This document shows, piece after piece, positions 9,353-18,931 of a DNA stretch of 18,931 bases; the first letter of the stretch is position 1; every line of letters starts with the position of its first letter. Source of the DNA: Gryganskiella cystojenkinii. Taxonomy: Eukaryota; Mortierellomycota; Mortierellomycetes; Mortierellales; Mortierellaceae. Under the pieces are notes generated by a model. That model saw nothing but the letters and a program-made list of their open reading frames with translations, did not search any database and had not been told where the DNA came from. The position numbers and the translations under genes are program-made. The stretch lies in contig JAAAIG010000102.1 of NCBI GenBank assembly GCA_015852425.1, positions 9,894-28,824 on the forward strand. Reading direction: 5' to 3'.

Positions 9353-12300
9353 GCGGCTATCGGTTCCCATCCCTCTCGGCTCTGCTTTTTGCTCCTCCTC
9401 CTCCCCATCCTCAACTTCTCCTTCCTCGAGTACATCCACTTTTATTGCTACTTCTGCCGGCGGCTCAGGTCCGACTCCTGGAGGCGGTGGAGGTGGAGTA
9501 GGCACCAACCCTGGCCCTGGTTCATCTGCCCCTGCGTCATCTGTCCTTGTCCCTGTCAGTAACAGCAACAGTAACAAAAGCAATGGCGATCACCACCACC
9601 TCACAGTCCTCAACCGCTCCGTCTCCCGCAACTCCCACAACTCCTGCAACTCTTCACACACGGACCAAACCCGTCATTCCCACCGATCCTCTGTTGCTTC
9701 CTCTCGACACAGTGCAACTTCAATCAAAAGTCATGTCTCTAGCTTTCAAAACGTTCGCTTTGACCCGGATCCAATCAAGGATATCTCCTTCTGGGGCGGA
9801 CTCGCGCTCTTGATCTCCAACATGACGGGTCCAGGAATTGTGACCCTCCCCATCGTGGCGCAATCTGCGGGTTGGTTACCGACCTTGATAGCATTTGCGG
9901 TCGTGGGCATGTTGAGCACTCTGAGTAGTCTGTTTATCTGTGAGGCAATGACTGAAGTCCCCGGAAACGAATACTTCCAATCCAACGTAAGTGCTTTTTC
10001 GAAGAGGGGTTTTTTTTAAATCCTCTTTGACCACCTCCACCAACGCTTTCCTTTCTTTATCTGCGTGGAAGGAAGCACAACACAACAAAGACGGCTTTGT
10101 CCTGGACGGATATCTTTGGTTGTTTTCCGTCTGTTTGTTTATTTATCCAAGATGGCATGGCAATTTATGTTTTTGTGGCTCCTTCGCTTAAACCACTTCC
10201 TTTTCTTATTTCTCCTTTGGTTGACTGTATGACTGGATGACAAAAGAGAGAGCACTTTCTCTCTTTTTAATTTTTACATTGCCACGGAAAATGAATGTCT
10301 TTTCCCCTCTCTCTCCCCCCTTACTTTGTTCCCTAACCGCTTTTTTCTCCATCTCCTCTCTTTTCTGTGCTGTCCGCTGGTCGTGAATAATCCTGTTTAT
10401 GCGGGTCAACACATCAGGTCGAATTTTCCAACCTTGTGCTGTGTTTCTTTGGCAGACGATACCACCTGCTGGTCCAGATCATCTGTTTTTTAGCCATGCA
10501 GACCACAAACGTGGCTTCGATTGCAGTCTCGGCTCAGTTGTTTGACAACCTCCTGATCAAGATCTTTCACCGGACATGTGGCATCGAGATTTACCCACAC
10601 CCTTCCTTTATCTGTGTCAGTCAACCTTTGGCGTCCGCAAGCCCGTTCTCGGGGGTCATGATCATGACTGCAGGTGTCCTCCTAGCCTTTTCTATGATCT
10701 TACCGTTGGGTCTGCTCAAGCTCAGTGAGAATATTTGGTTGCAACTGGCCTCGTTTATCCTGATCCTCCTCATTGTCTTGCAGTGGATCGTGACGTTTTT
10801 CATTCATGGACTCGATACAGATCTCGTACCTGTGGTCGGGTCGGACATATCTCAGACATTCGGAACGATCCTGTTCAATTATGCGTTCATCACCACGGTC
10901 CCATCCTGGGCCAACGCCAAACAACCAAGTGTCTCGATTCACAAGACCGTAGGGTGGGGGGTTGGAACAACGACTGTGCTTTATCTCTTGGTCGCGATCA
11001 TTGGTGGGATGGCCTTTCAGATCCCAAATAACTCGACGTTGATCCAGGCGATCCAGTCTTCACCTGATGTCACGATCCTCTCCCAGATTACAGGATATAC
11101 TTTCCCGATTGCGGCCCTTATCACCTCGATCCCTATCAACATTATCGTCATCCGATACAATCTTATCCAATCCGGTGCCTGCAACATGATGTGGTCGAAT
11201 ATCCTCTCTGGCGTCCTACCCTGGCTCGTCGCTGTCCCTTGTATGACCGGATCGGGATTGACGACGGTCATCAACTGGAGTTCCCTTTTCTTGGTCTCGT
11301 CCGCAAATTTCATCATCCCTTTTATCCTCTACATCTATTCGAAACGTCACAAAGAAAAACTCAGCAAGTTGCCCATCATCGAGATGGAACAGCAAGCTCG
11401 ACTCTCTCGAGAAGTTTCGAGGAGTTCATTCTCGGGACATTCCAGACGCCATACCAGTGCCTCAGCAGCCTCAGGTTCGATCCGACGCCGGTTCACTGGT
11501 TCGAGTTTTCAGCTCGGTGGTGGGCACTCGCGCTCTCATTCGCATTTGGACCTGTCGATGGCTCCACCAACAACGATCGCTGCCGCGACTGTTATCCCAG
11601 TGGCACTCGGTATTGGTGGCAGTAGTCTGATTCAACACAGTGCATGGGAGGAGAACTTAACAGGAGGGTCAACACAGCCTGCGCATCGTCGACACCATAG
11701 CCACCAAAGTGGAGGAGGGTTTGGGGCCAACAGTGCGTCCGAACCATCGGCAGAACTTGTTAATGGACCGTACTTTTCGTTCTCGCGTGACGGTGAACTC
11801 TTTGAGAGAGAATCTTCCTCGCATATCATGGAGCCCTCCGATCCTCGGTCACAGTCCTCATCGATGCATCGACCCTCGGGTGTCTCGACAGTGATCTTGC
11901 ACGACCCTGTGACGGAAATGGCACAACGCAAGACGTCTCTCCCAAGGCGAGTCTCCCACAAGGACAAGATCCTGTCCATGATTTCTGACAAACACAAACG
12001 AGCAATGGAGCAACAAAACAAAAAAATGCAAGAAGCTCATAACGAGAAACCGGTCCCGCCCATGATCTTGCTCAGTCAGAGTACTGCCGACTTGGGAGAT
12101 GATTCCGATGAGGAGGATGCAAGGCCAGCCTTTGGGTTCTATGAACAAGAGGATGGGTCTTTTGAGTCCGAGAAGTCTAATGAGAAAGATGTTCATACGC
12201 AACAGAGCAAGGAGATCTCGGAGGCTAACAGCAACCTTTCGACGGCACTCAAGAAGACCAATCGACAGAGTGCGATCCTGATCGGAAGTGGTAACACTCG

Positions 12301-14455
12301 ATCGACCCTGGGATTGCCAACAGTTCCGCCACCTAAGTTGAACACGTCACTATCGGAACTTCGCACAGGGTCCGGTGAGCTCAGACCGGGAACACCACAG
12401 CCGGAACGGTCTGAGCATACATTAGAGCCCTCACCAACTTTCAGTCCACCACGGTCGCCCTCAAGTCCACAACGATCTGCTCTCAAGCAATCACCCACCA
12501 GCTCTCCGGGATTGTCAAGCCCCGGGGACAATAGCAACCAGGGCGAGGGCACGTCAAGACCTTCGATTTCACTCTCAGTAGGATCACCCAGAGATGCTCT
12601 CAGACCAGAGATGACGATGATAGACTCGACTCGATTGGGACCCGGGATGGGCTCTAGTTCAGCGACCAATGGTATGACCTCTGCGTTCATTTTCCAGGTG
12701 CATCATCCCCCCTCGACGCCGGATTCAGCAGGAAGTGTTCATTCGCTTGACAGAAGGGTCTCGTTCTCGGATGAACCTCGGTTAGCAGTGTCGCCCTCGG
12801 ATCTGGAACGAAAACCATCATTTAGTAGCGAGACGAAGCGCGCGGTCAAGGCTGCGGTCGTGAGTTTCACGGGCGGAAGTAGCCCCGGTCGGGATCGATC
12901 CCCTGCGAACAGATCACCTTCTTCTAAGGAATGGAAGACGACACTCTTGGAGGATCAAGTAGAAGAGGAAGACTTGGAGGATGTGCAGAGCCTGGAGGAG
13001 GAAGAGATGTCAGAGACGATCGGACCAGAACTTAGTCTCGCTAGTGTCGGTAATGGTGTCGGTGGTGGTGGAGGAGTCCATCGGCAACAACCATTTGTGC
13101 CACCGTTTGCAGACGAGCGGCGCAACTCTCTTGGTCGAATGGCCGCTGCGTTCACATCTCAGCCCGGATCGTTTTCGATTCAGACGCAAGTCAGTCCTCC
13201 TAGGAGCCTTACACTGAACCCGCAGGAAGATACAGTTAACAACCAAGCAGACCCAGCAGCAACAGCATCAACAGCAGGAGCGGGACTTGCGCTATCAGTT
13301 ACTGAACCCACATTAACTCACAGTACTGGCAAAGTCGAGAGTCATATGACCCTTACATTATCGCCTTCTGCACCGCCATCGTCGTTCCCAGAGTCATTGT
13401 TGTCTGGAAGTAATCGAGGAAGGACCGTATCGGCCTCGGCAGCGTTTCAGGAACGGTCCACAAGGATGCAGCGTTATGGATCCAAGACCCTCTCAACTCA
13501 ATCTCTCAAGGAGCAAGCTCAAGCCCAGGCGCAGGCACACGCAGGGGGACTCGGTTCCGCCAACAGTCTCTCGATCCACCTCACACCACCCTCACCTTCG
13601 ATGTTTCAGCATGCTCAATTTGCTTCGTTAGGCGGACAAAATTCTGGAGGAGGCGGAGAAGCACAAGACTCAGTCTCGCCTTTGCCACCTTCACCCGGAC
13701 GAGCGCCGTTGAGCCATCGATTGAGTTTTAATCGCAACACTCGACTCAGCGGGAGCCACAAGACCTTGGCGGCGCCATTCCAAGGAGGGAACAATTACGC
13801 GATTGCGATCCCAGGATTCGGTCATAGTCACAGTCACAGCAATAGCAGTCAATCGCAGCCGAGCCCCTTGCTGCATTCACCTACAAGCCCGGATCAGGAT
13901 CCACCACAGTCTGCGACCGGTTTTGGAGCCTCTTGGTTCAGTCGGAAGCGTCATTCACGGGATCCGAGTCGGTCAACTATGACTACGTTGGGTGGTGGTG
14001 TGGGTGGGCCGACCTCTACTGCAGGATCTGTACCGCCCTCGCCTCTTCCTGAACCAGGCGGAGGCGTCGGACGGGGTCCTGGGGAGGAGATGGTCTTGTC
14101 TTCCTCTCCGACGGCGATGCACTCTCCGGGGGTGGAGGCGATGGAGCGGAATCATTCCCGTCGTTACTCGCATCAGTACCAACATTATCGACCTCAATCG
14201 TATTACTCACATACTTCCGAGCGCCCAGAGAGTCAAGTCCACGAGTCACAGTTCCATTTGCCGCAATATAACAGTGGTGTAGCTGGGTTGGCGTTAGATG
14301 CCATGTGGAGTCTACGAGCGATTCCGAGTTGGTTTCCAATTTCGAGTCTGAAGGTCGCTTGGGGATCCCTTGTGATGTTGGTGATGGCGATTGGGGCTAC
14401 GATCGTCTACGATTTCGTTCAGCTAGGCCTTGGTAACGATGTCGTGTCTGGATAA
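9330..14455 (+). CDS. Aa_trans/AVT-type amino acid transporter with giant internal loop, 1564 aa
   Basis: The product is a proton-coupled type amino acid permease of the AVT/SLC32-36-38 superfamily, likely in the vacuolar or plasma membrane. Exons 9330-9986 and 10418-14455 are joined by a 431 bp GT-AG intron in phase 0 after N219. Residues 1-150 are Ser/Gly/His-rich and disordered. The core runs from about 151 to 528 and has ten hydrophobic helices; helix 1 carries the family signature SNMTGPGIVTLPIVAQSAGW. Residues about 529-1530 form a Ser/Pro/Gly-rich region with many RxxS, SP and His/Ser repeats, then a single strong helix at about 1532-1550 and a short tail. The eleventh helix of the fold is therefore displaced by about 1000 residues; by topology the insertion faces the cytosol. 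The substrate is not known. The start at 9330 is GC-favoured (ATGGCC) but overlaps a short upstream frame. Confidence 0.85.
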
Positions 14456-14682
14456 AGGAACACTCTTATGTTCTTTTCGTTCTTTGTTCCCCTCTCCTTC
14501 CTTTTCCCTCTCCCCTTTGTCTTTCTTTCTTTTTATTTTAGCTTCAAGTTTATGGTGAAGCAATCAATTTTTTCTTTCTTTATATACTATTATATACAAG
14601 TTACCTCACAAATGTACTATAGCAAAAAAAAAAAACCACTCCTCTTCTGAATTAAAAAAAAAGAGCCAAAAAAAAAGTATAT
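14456..14682 (+). other. 3' flank of the permease gene
   Basis: T-rich and then A-rich DNA follows the TAA stop at 14455, with TATATA-like sequence near 14580-14597. No canonical AATAAA is present; AATTAAA at 14650-14656 is the nearest variant signal. No gene is seen. Confidence 0.4.
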
Positions 14683-14803
14683 GGCAATAAGGATCATGCC
14701 AGTAAAACTAACATTGGCACAAGTGGAGTGGTGAATTGGTACTGGCGTTACACGGGACAGTGCCCAATTAGCATGCCAATATTCTGACTTTACCAGTTAT
14801 TGC
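14683..14803. mobile_element. MITE-like nested inverted repeat (about 121 bp)
   Basis: The outer arms GCAATAA (14684-14690) and TTATTGC (14797-14803) are exact complements. Further in, ATTGGCA (14713-14719) pairs with TGCCAAT (14774-14780). The inner arms AATTGGTACTG (14734-14744) and CAGTGCCCAATT (14758-14769) pair with one mismatch and one bulge, around a 13-base loop. The whole piece could fold into a long imperfect hairpin. This fits a small non-autonomous foldback element, or a degraded one. No clear target-site duplication was found, so mobility is a hypothesis. Confidence 0.4.
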
Positions 14804-14845
14804 AACCAACCAAAACAGACGGAGAACTAGCCACCTTTGAATTTT

Positions 14846-14866
14846 TGTAGGCGAAGCAAACCTACA
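14846..14866. repeat. Small perfect hairpin
   Basis: TGTAGG (14846-14851) and CCTACA (14861-14866) are exact complements around a 9-base loop. It lies about 180 bp before the F-box start codon and 43 bp after the larger inverted repeat. Its role is unknown. Confidence 0.35.
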
Positions 14867-15045
14867 GAATACAAACACGTTTCAACCCGCACAGTTTTCT
14901 TTCAGGTCATGCTCCTATGCCAGGCTTTTTTTTTACCCTTTTCCGACACTTTACGCTCATACAAATATCCCTCCCCCATTCCGCTTTTATTCAGTTAATT
15001 GATTTGCATTCATTTCCACAATTCGTTCACATTCATTTCTCTCTC

Positions 15046-17733
15046 ATGATCTCAACCCATGAACGCGTCCTCGGTCTTCCCGAGATCGCGTTTCTGCTCA
15101 TTTCTTTTCTCCAACCGGACCACCTCCTGGCCTGTGTCCAAGTCTGTCGAGCCTGGAAATCCGTATTCGAGGGCGAACTCTGGGCCAACGTCGTGTACCT
15201 GCGACCATCCGACCACCAACCCCTCGAACAGATTTATGCAGAGCACCTAGGGCACCCCTGCAATTTGGAGTTCCTGCATCAAGCACCACGCATGCGACCC
15301 CCGACCCGCTTTGTCGATTGGTGGTGTCGCCCTGCAGGGCATGGATCTCGTGACGTCGAAGAAGGATCCATAATCTGTCAGAGTTGTAATCTTGTCATGG
15401 CCCAAGAACTCGATCTGAGGGATTTGCACTTGACCACGGCGGCCACAGGGTCCGGTGCACGAGACGATGCCGGTAGCGACACTAGAACGCGAATCGTTCC
15501 TGGAGGCATCGGGGGAGGAAAATGGAAGATTTATCGAACAATGACGGCCAATCAATGGAGACACCAGGGTCCCTTGATCCGTTCTCTGGCAGGGATCAGT
15601 TGTTGGGATCGCGAGTTGCTGGACGTGGTTGCGAAATACTGTGGTGATGATAATGGGAACGGAGAACGAGGAGGAAGAGGAGGAGGTGGAGGGATCTTGC
15701 GACACTTAGAATTGGAGATCCCCGAACAGTCCTTTGTCGAGCGGATGAGGACGGGTCTCATGGACCTGATCCAAATCCTGCCCTTGCCACATAGCAACGG
15801 TAACCAATCAAAAGGGAATGCGAGTAGCTACATCCTGTTGGAACAGTTCTTTTCTTCTTTTGCCTCGCCAGGGTGCCTGTTGAGTTCAATCTCGGTTCAG
15901 TTGAGTCATCGGTCCGTGAAACTACACTGGCTCAGGTCATTACGACATATCCAGTCTCTTCGAACGCTCGAGATTCGAGGTCTGGTTAACTGGTACCTGT
16001 ACTCGCTCCTGAACCAGGACCCGGATGAAGTCCAAGTCGAAGGCGGTGGTTCAGAAAGAGGCGTCGGAGGACCTAGGGTGATCCGATGCCCTGTTGCAGA
16101 TCTGTTGCATATTGTCGTTCGTGGTTGTCCGGACCTTGAGACCTTAAGATTGACAAGACTCCTTCTGAGCGGTGGTGGCTTGACCGAGAAGGACGAGCCG
16201 AACGAGCAAAAGAAAAAAAAGAGAGGTCTCTTGCCCGAGTGCGAGTTGGCCTCGATTCTTAGCGAGTATCAACATCCGAAACTGAGAAGGTTAATCCTGC
16301 CGATGCCTCTACGAACCGCTAACGAGGCCGATCAGGGTCGCCTCCGCGCGTACCTAACCTTCTTTCAGGCATTCCCTTGTGTTCAAGATCTGGACCTGAC
16401 ACTCGTCAACTGGGACTTTCGAGGCATGACCGCGACCGAAACCATGGTCAAGATCCTCCAGAGCACGGGACAACATTTACGATCGCTCACATTACGGTTC
16501 CAACCCGAAAATGTCGGACGGGGTCACGAGTATTCCCACAACCTGCCTCACAGTCCCCTTCATTTAATGTATGGCTCCCTGGATTTTGGGATCCTGTCGA
16601 GGCACTTTCCGAAGTCACTGGTGTCCTTGTCGCTGCGCGATATTCGAATCCAGGATGCCAATTTTTTCCAGATAGATCTGGAAGCCATCCAAAGGATCCG
16701 TCGGTTCCGATTACTTTACAGACGTCTCTCGACTGATCAGGCCAACAACGCTGACATGAAGTGTCGCCAAGAACGGAACGTTGCCGCACGACACCGACGA
16801 CTGCTGGACGTGACGAGGGACGACATGGAGAACAGCAGCAAAAATAAGCGAAAAGAGGAACAAGAGGAGGCACCATTTTGTTGTTTTATGCGAGATCTGT
16901 TTGAATATGTTATGAACGAGTTCTCAAGTTTGGTCTGGTGTGAGATTGCACAGACAAAGCATCTGCCGTGGGACTTGGATGTATCACACCCTGATCTCAG
17001 TCATTTTCAGACGATGCCCATGATCCACAGCTCAAAGAAGTTCCATTCCACACAACCCGTCGCGCCGCCACCGCCGTCGGGATCAAAGATTATCATGAAC
17101 AGCAGTAGCAATAGCAGTCGTAGTCATGCTCTTCGTCAAATTCTTCGACCCTGGGCTTGTCAGTCGACATTGGAGTACCTCGACATCAATAGGTTCCCGT
17201 TATTCCATCGAGACAGGGTCCATACGGATTATGTGGATCATGTCTTGCTCCACCGACTCTCAGCCCGGGTAATGCCCCAGTTAAAAGTGCTAAAGGTCGA
17301 TGTCTGTGTATTTCGATTACCGTTCATGGCAATTTCGAGAGTTGTTGTTGCAGCGTCTGCGCCAGGGCCAGGGTCAACTCCTATCTCTGTCAATGATGGC
17401 GACAGCAATGGTGATGCGGATGGTATCGAGCATGGTCTCGATGTAGGATTGAAACCAGGGAGGAAGCGACAGGAACACGATCAAGATCAACAAGGAACAC
17501 CGGTTCTTGATTTGCGTCAACTTCGCTCGTTATTTGTCCAGGGACTGAGATTACAATGCAAAGGCAATAGGGTGGACAGGAGTGGGTCGGATAGTTTTTG
17601 GGGACCGATCAAGAATCATGTCGTTTGGGCTGAACCCTTGTCCGAGGTCGAGCTCGAGATTCTCAAGGGTCAGGTCTTGCGAAAAGGAGCTCGATTGGAA
17701 TATTGTCATTTCGGACGGTTGAGGGTCTTGTGA
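15046..17733 (+). CDS. F-box protein, single exon, 895 aa
   Basis: The N-terminus carries an F-box at about residues 9-50: LPEIAFLLISFLQPDHLLAC, then the VCRAWKSVF and LW positions typical of the fold. F-box proteins bind Skp1 and present substrates to SCF ubiquitin ligases. The remainder has Leu-rich stretches resembling the irregular leucine repeats of fungal F-box proteins, for example LRHLELEIP and SLRTLEIRGLVNWYL, with Gly/Ser-rich insertions. A possible zinc-binding set, C94, H99, C111 and C114, lies after the F-box. I chose ATG 15046 because the frame upstream, open to ATG 14917, reads as Phe/His/Leu-rich translation of a pyrimidine leader. Large F-box families of this form are common in Mortierella-like fungi. 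Substrate and pathway are unknown. Confidence 0.75.
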   Translation: MISTHERVLGLPEIAFLLISFLQPDHLLACVQVCRAWKSVFEGELWANVVYLRPSDHQPLEQIYAEHLGHPCNLEFLHQAPRMRPPTRFVDWWCRPAGHGSRDVEEGSIICQSCNLVMAQELDLRDLHLTTAATGSGARDDAGSDTRTRIVPGGIGGGKWKIYRTMTANQWRHQGPLIRSLAGISCWDRELLDVVAKYCGDDNGNGERGGRGGGGGILRHLELEIPEQSFVERMRTGLMDLIQILPLPHSNGNQSKGNASSYILLEQFFSSFASPGCLLSSISVQLSHRSVKLHWLRSLRHIQSLRTLEIRGLVNWYLYSLLNQDPDEVQVEGGGSERGVGGPRVIRCPVADLLHIVVRGCPDLETLRLTRLLLSGGGLTEKDEPNEQKKKKRGLLPECELASILSEYQHPKLRRLILPMPLRTANEADQGRLRAYLTFFQAFPCVQDLDLTLVNWDFRGMTATETMVKILQSTGQHLRSLTLRFQPENVGRGHEYSHNLPHSPLHLMYGSLDFGILSRHFPKSLVSLSLRDIRIQDANFFQIDLEAIQRIRRFRLLYRRLSTDQANNADMKCRQERNVAARHRRLLDVTRDDMENSSKNKRKEEQEEAPFCCFMRDLFEYVMNEFSSLVWCEIAQTKHLPWDLDVSHPDLSHFQTMPMIHSSKKFHSTQPVAPPPPSGSKIIMNSSSNSSRSHALRQILRPWACQSTLEYLDINRFPLFHRDRVHTDYVDHVLLHRLSARVMPQLKVLKVDVCVFRLPFMAISRVVVAASAPGPGSTPISVNDGDSNGDADGIEHGLDVGLKPGRKRQEHDQDQQGTPVLDLRQLRSLFVQGLRLQCKGNRVDRSGSDSFWGPIKNHVVWAEPLSEVELEILKGQVLRKGARLEYCHFGRLRVL

Positions 17734-18931
17734 GGATGGGTGAGTGGATGGATGGACCGATACGGTAGACAAAAGAAATTTGTTTATAGTAGGTAGAGTA
17801 GCCATGCGATGTGGTTGGAGAGTTGTAGATGGTGCTTGGGCACGCGATTTTCATTTAGTGAATTGTTCCCTGTTCATCTTTTGATCGTTATCGCTTGTTT
17901 CCTTTTTTCCGTTCTTCATTTCCAATGTTTTCTTCTTTTGGAGCATAGAAATGATGGCGACATGGAGAACTCATGATGGTAGTCACCATGAACTTAGGGG
18001 AAAACAGTGACCCATGTTGTTAAAGCTCTCTCTTCAACCCTGTACTCTAACAAGTATTTTGACTTTTCTCAAACAAAAAGTCTCTGAGCAAATCATGGGC
18101 CAAGTGGACATATCGCCCTTCGGCCCCTGGATTATCTATGCAAGTGCGAAATGAAAGAGAGAGAAAATCTCGGAAGGGCATTGCCGAAAAAGGCGAACCA
18201 AAACAAAAAGTACAAAAACAAAACAATTGTCTGCTGTTACAAGTACAAAAAAACAAGACGTGCAAATTGAATACAAATCATACCTTTCAATTGTGTTCAA
18301 CAAACATCCACAGGTGTGGTTTTCTATGGTAGGACAGACAATTCAAGTCAGAAGTATGAAGAGGGAGAAGGGTGATTCTCAGTGTTTAGAAGACAACAAA
18401 CAAAAAAGTTGTTTTGTCCACAAAATGAATAGGTGGAATCATATGACTTGCACCCCTATTTCTTTTCCTTCGATGACTTCCCATGAGCAAAAAAAAAAAA
18501 ACAAGTTCCATAATACAACAGCGAAGAAACACAAAAAACAAGATAAAGTACTTTCTGCATTTCTTGTTTTGAACTCCAGTTGGACTGACTTCCTTTTGAC
18601 AAAGAATGAGCGTGAGCCGAATCCCCTGTGAAAGCAGCTCAAATCTGAAAACCTTGACAAGACGAAAAAAAAAGGGGGAGGGAGGGGGAGGAAAACTCCA
18701 CCTGGTGTTGCCATGTTTTTCATTTATTCCCTGGAGCGAAAACGCCGCCCAAGAGGCTCAAAAAAGTGGGGTTGATGTTTGTAACCCGACGGAGCAATGG
18801 GGAACATAAGGGGGTGGGTAGGGTGTTGAGATGCAAAAACCTTTTTTCTGAAAGGTGAAGAGACAAAAAAATATGCGCAATAATGAACGTAATGAACAAA
18901 CAAAGGGGGGGGGGGGGGGGGGGGGGAAAAA
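17734..18931. other. 3' flank of the F-box gene and gene-free end of the window
   Basis: No supported gene is seen on either strand. Open frames of up to 134 codons here are Lys/Asn- or Phe-rich and match no family I recognise. The stretch is A-rich on the + strand, with a 7-bp perfect hairpin (18061-18067 with 18076-18082), a G-rich purine segment at 18674-18691, and a terminal G-run. No canonical AATAAA appears soon after the F-box stop. Confidence 0.5.
18905..18926 (+). repeat. Run of 22 G at the window end
   Basis: Twenty-two consecutive G bases are followed by AAAAA at the right edge. A run this long is either a true homopolymer microsatellite or a place where assembly stopped. Confidence 0.8.

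Noticed and set aside
12193..12690. Minus-strand open frame of 165 codons inside the permease loop
   Set aside because: The + strand frame is open for 4 kb through this region and continues to a helix matching the fold; the reverse frame is a shadow.
18061..18082. GACTTTT/AAAAGTC hairpin after the F-box gene
   Set aside because: The stem is only 7 bp in A/T-rich DNA, so it is expected by chance; bacterial-type terminators do not apply to a fungal gene.

Overview
The window looks like nuclear DNA of an early-diverging fungus, most likely Mortierellomycotina (Mortierella in the broad sense). Genes are split by short GT-AG introns with fungal signals, intergenic DNA is full of homopolymer and purine/pyrimidine runs, and the proteins are fungal in character: a Sar1 GTPase, ATP synthase subunit f and an F-box protein. 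The lineage call is an inference from gene style; no marker gene was compared. All recognisable genes lie on the + strand. No tRNA, rRNA, CRISPR array or transposase gene was seen.

Layout. 76-216 is the last exon of a membrane protein that begins outside the window. 1411-4095 is a four-exon DGAT1-type acyl-CoA:diacylglycerol acyltransferase (531 aa). 4422-6019 is a five-exon SAR1 GTPase (189 aa). 6329-7452 is a four-exon mitochondrial ATP synthase subunit f (ATP17, 104 aa). These last three genes are packed with only about 310-330 bp between coding ends. A gene-free block of about 1.9 kb (7453-9329) follows, with a GA microsatellite, a strong G-quadruplex motif and a long pyrimidine-rich leader. 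9330-14455 is a two-exon amino acid permease of the Aa_trans/AVT type (1564 aa), with about 1000 disordered residues between transmembrane helices 10 and 11. A MITE-like nested inverted repeat (14683-14803) precedes a single-exon F-box protein (15046-17733). The last 1.2 kb has no gene and ends in a run of 22 G.

The genes do not form one pathway. DGAT1 makes triacylglycerol in the ER, Sar1 starts COPII vesicle budding from the ER, ATP17 belongs to the mitochondrial ATP synthase, the permease probably moves amino acids across the vacuolar or plasma membrane, and the F-box protein probably recruits substrates to an SCF ubiquitin ligase. The points most worth a second look are two substitutions at normally invariant DGAT1 active-region residues (D to A in FYxDWWN, H to Y in PVHKW), the giant cytosolic loop in the permease, the MITE-like hairpin, and a duplicated CACGTACG-TAATTT motif in the SAR1 promoter.
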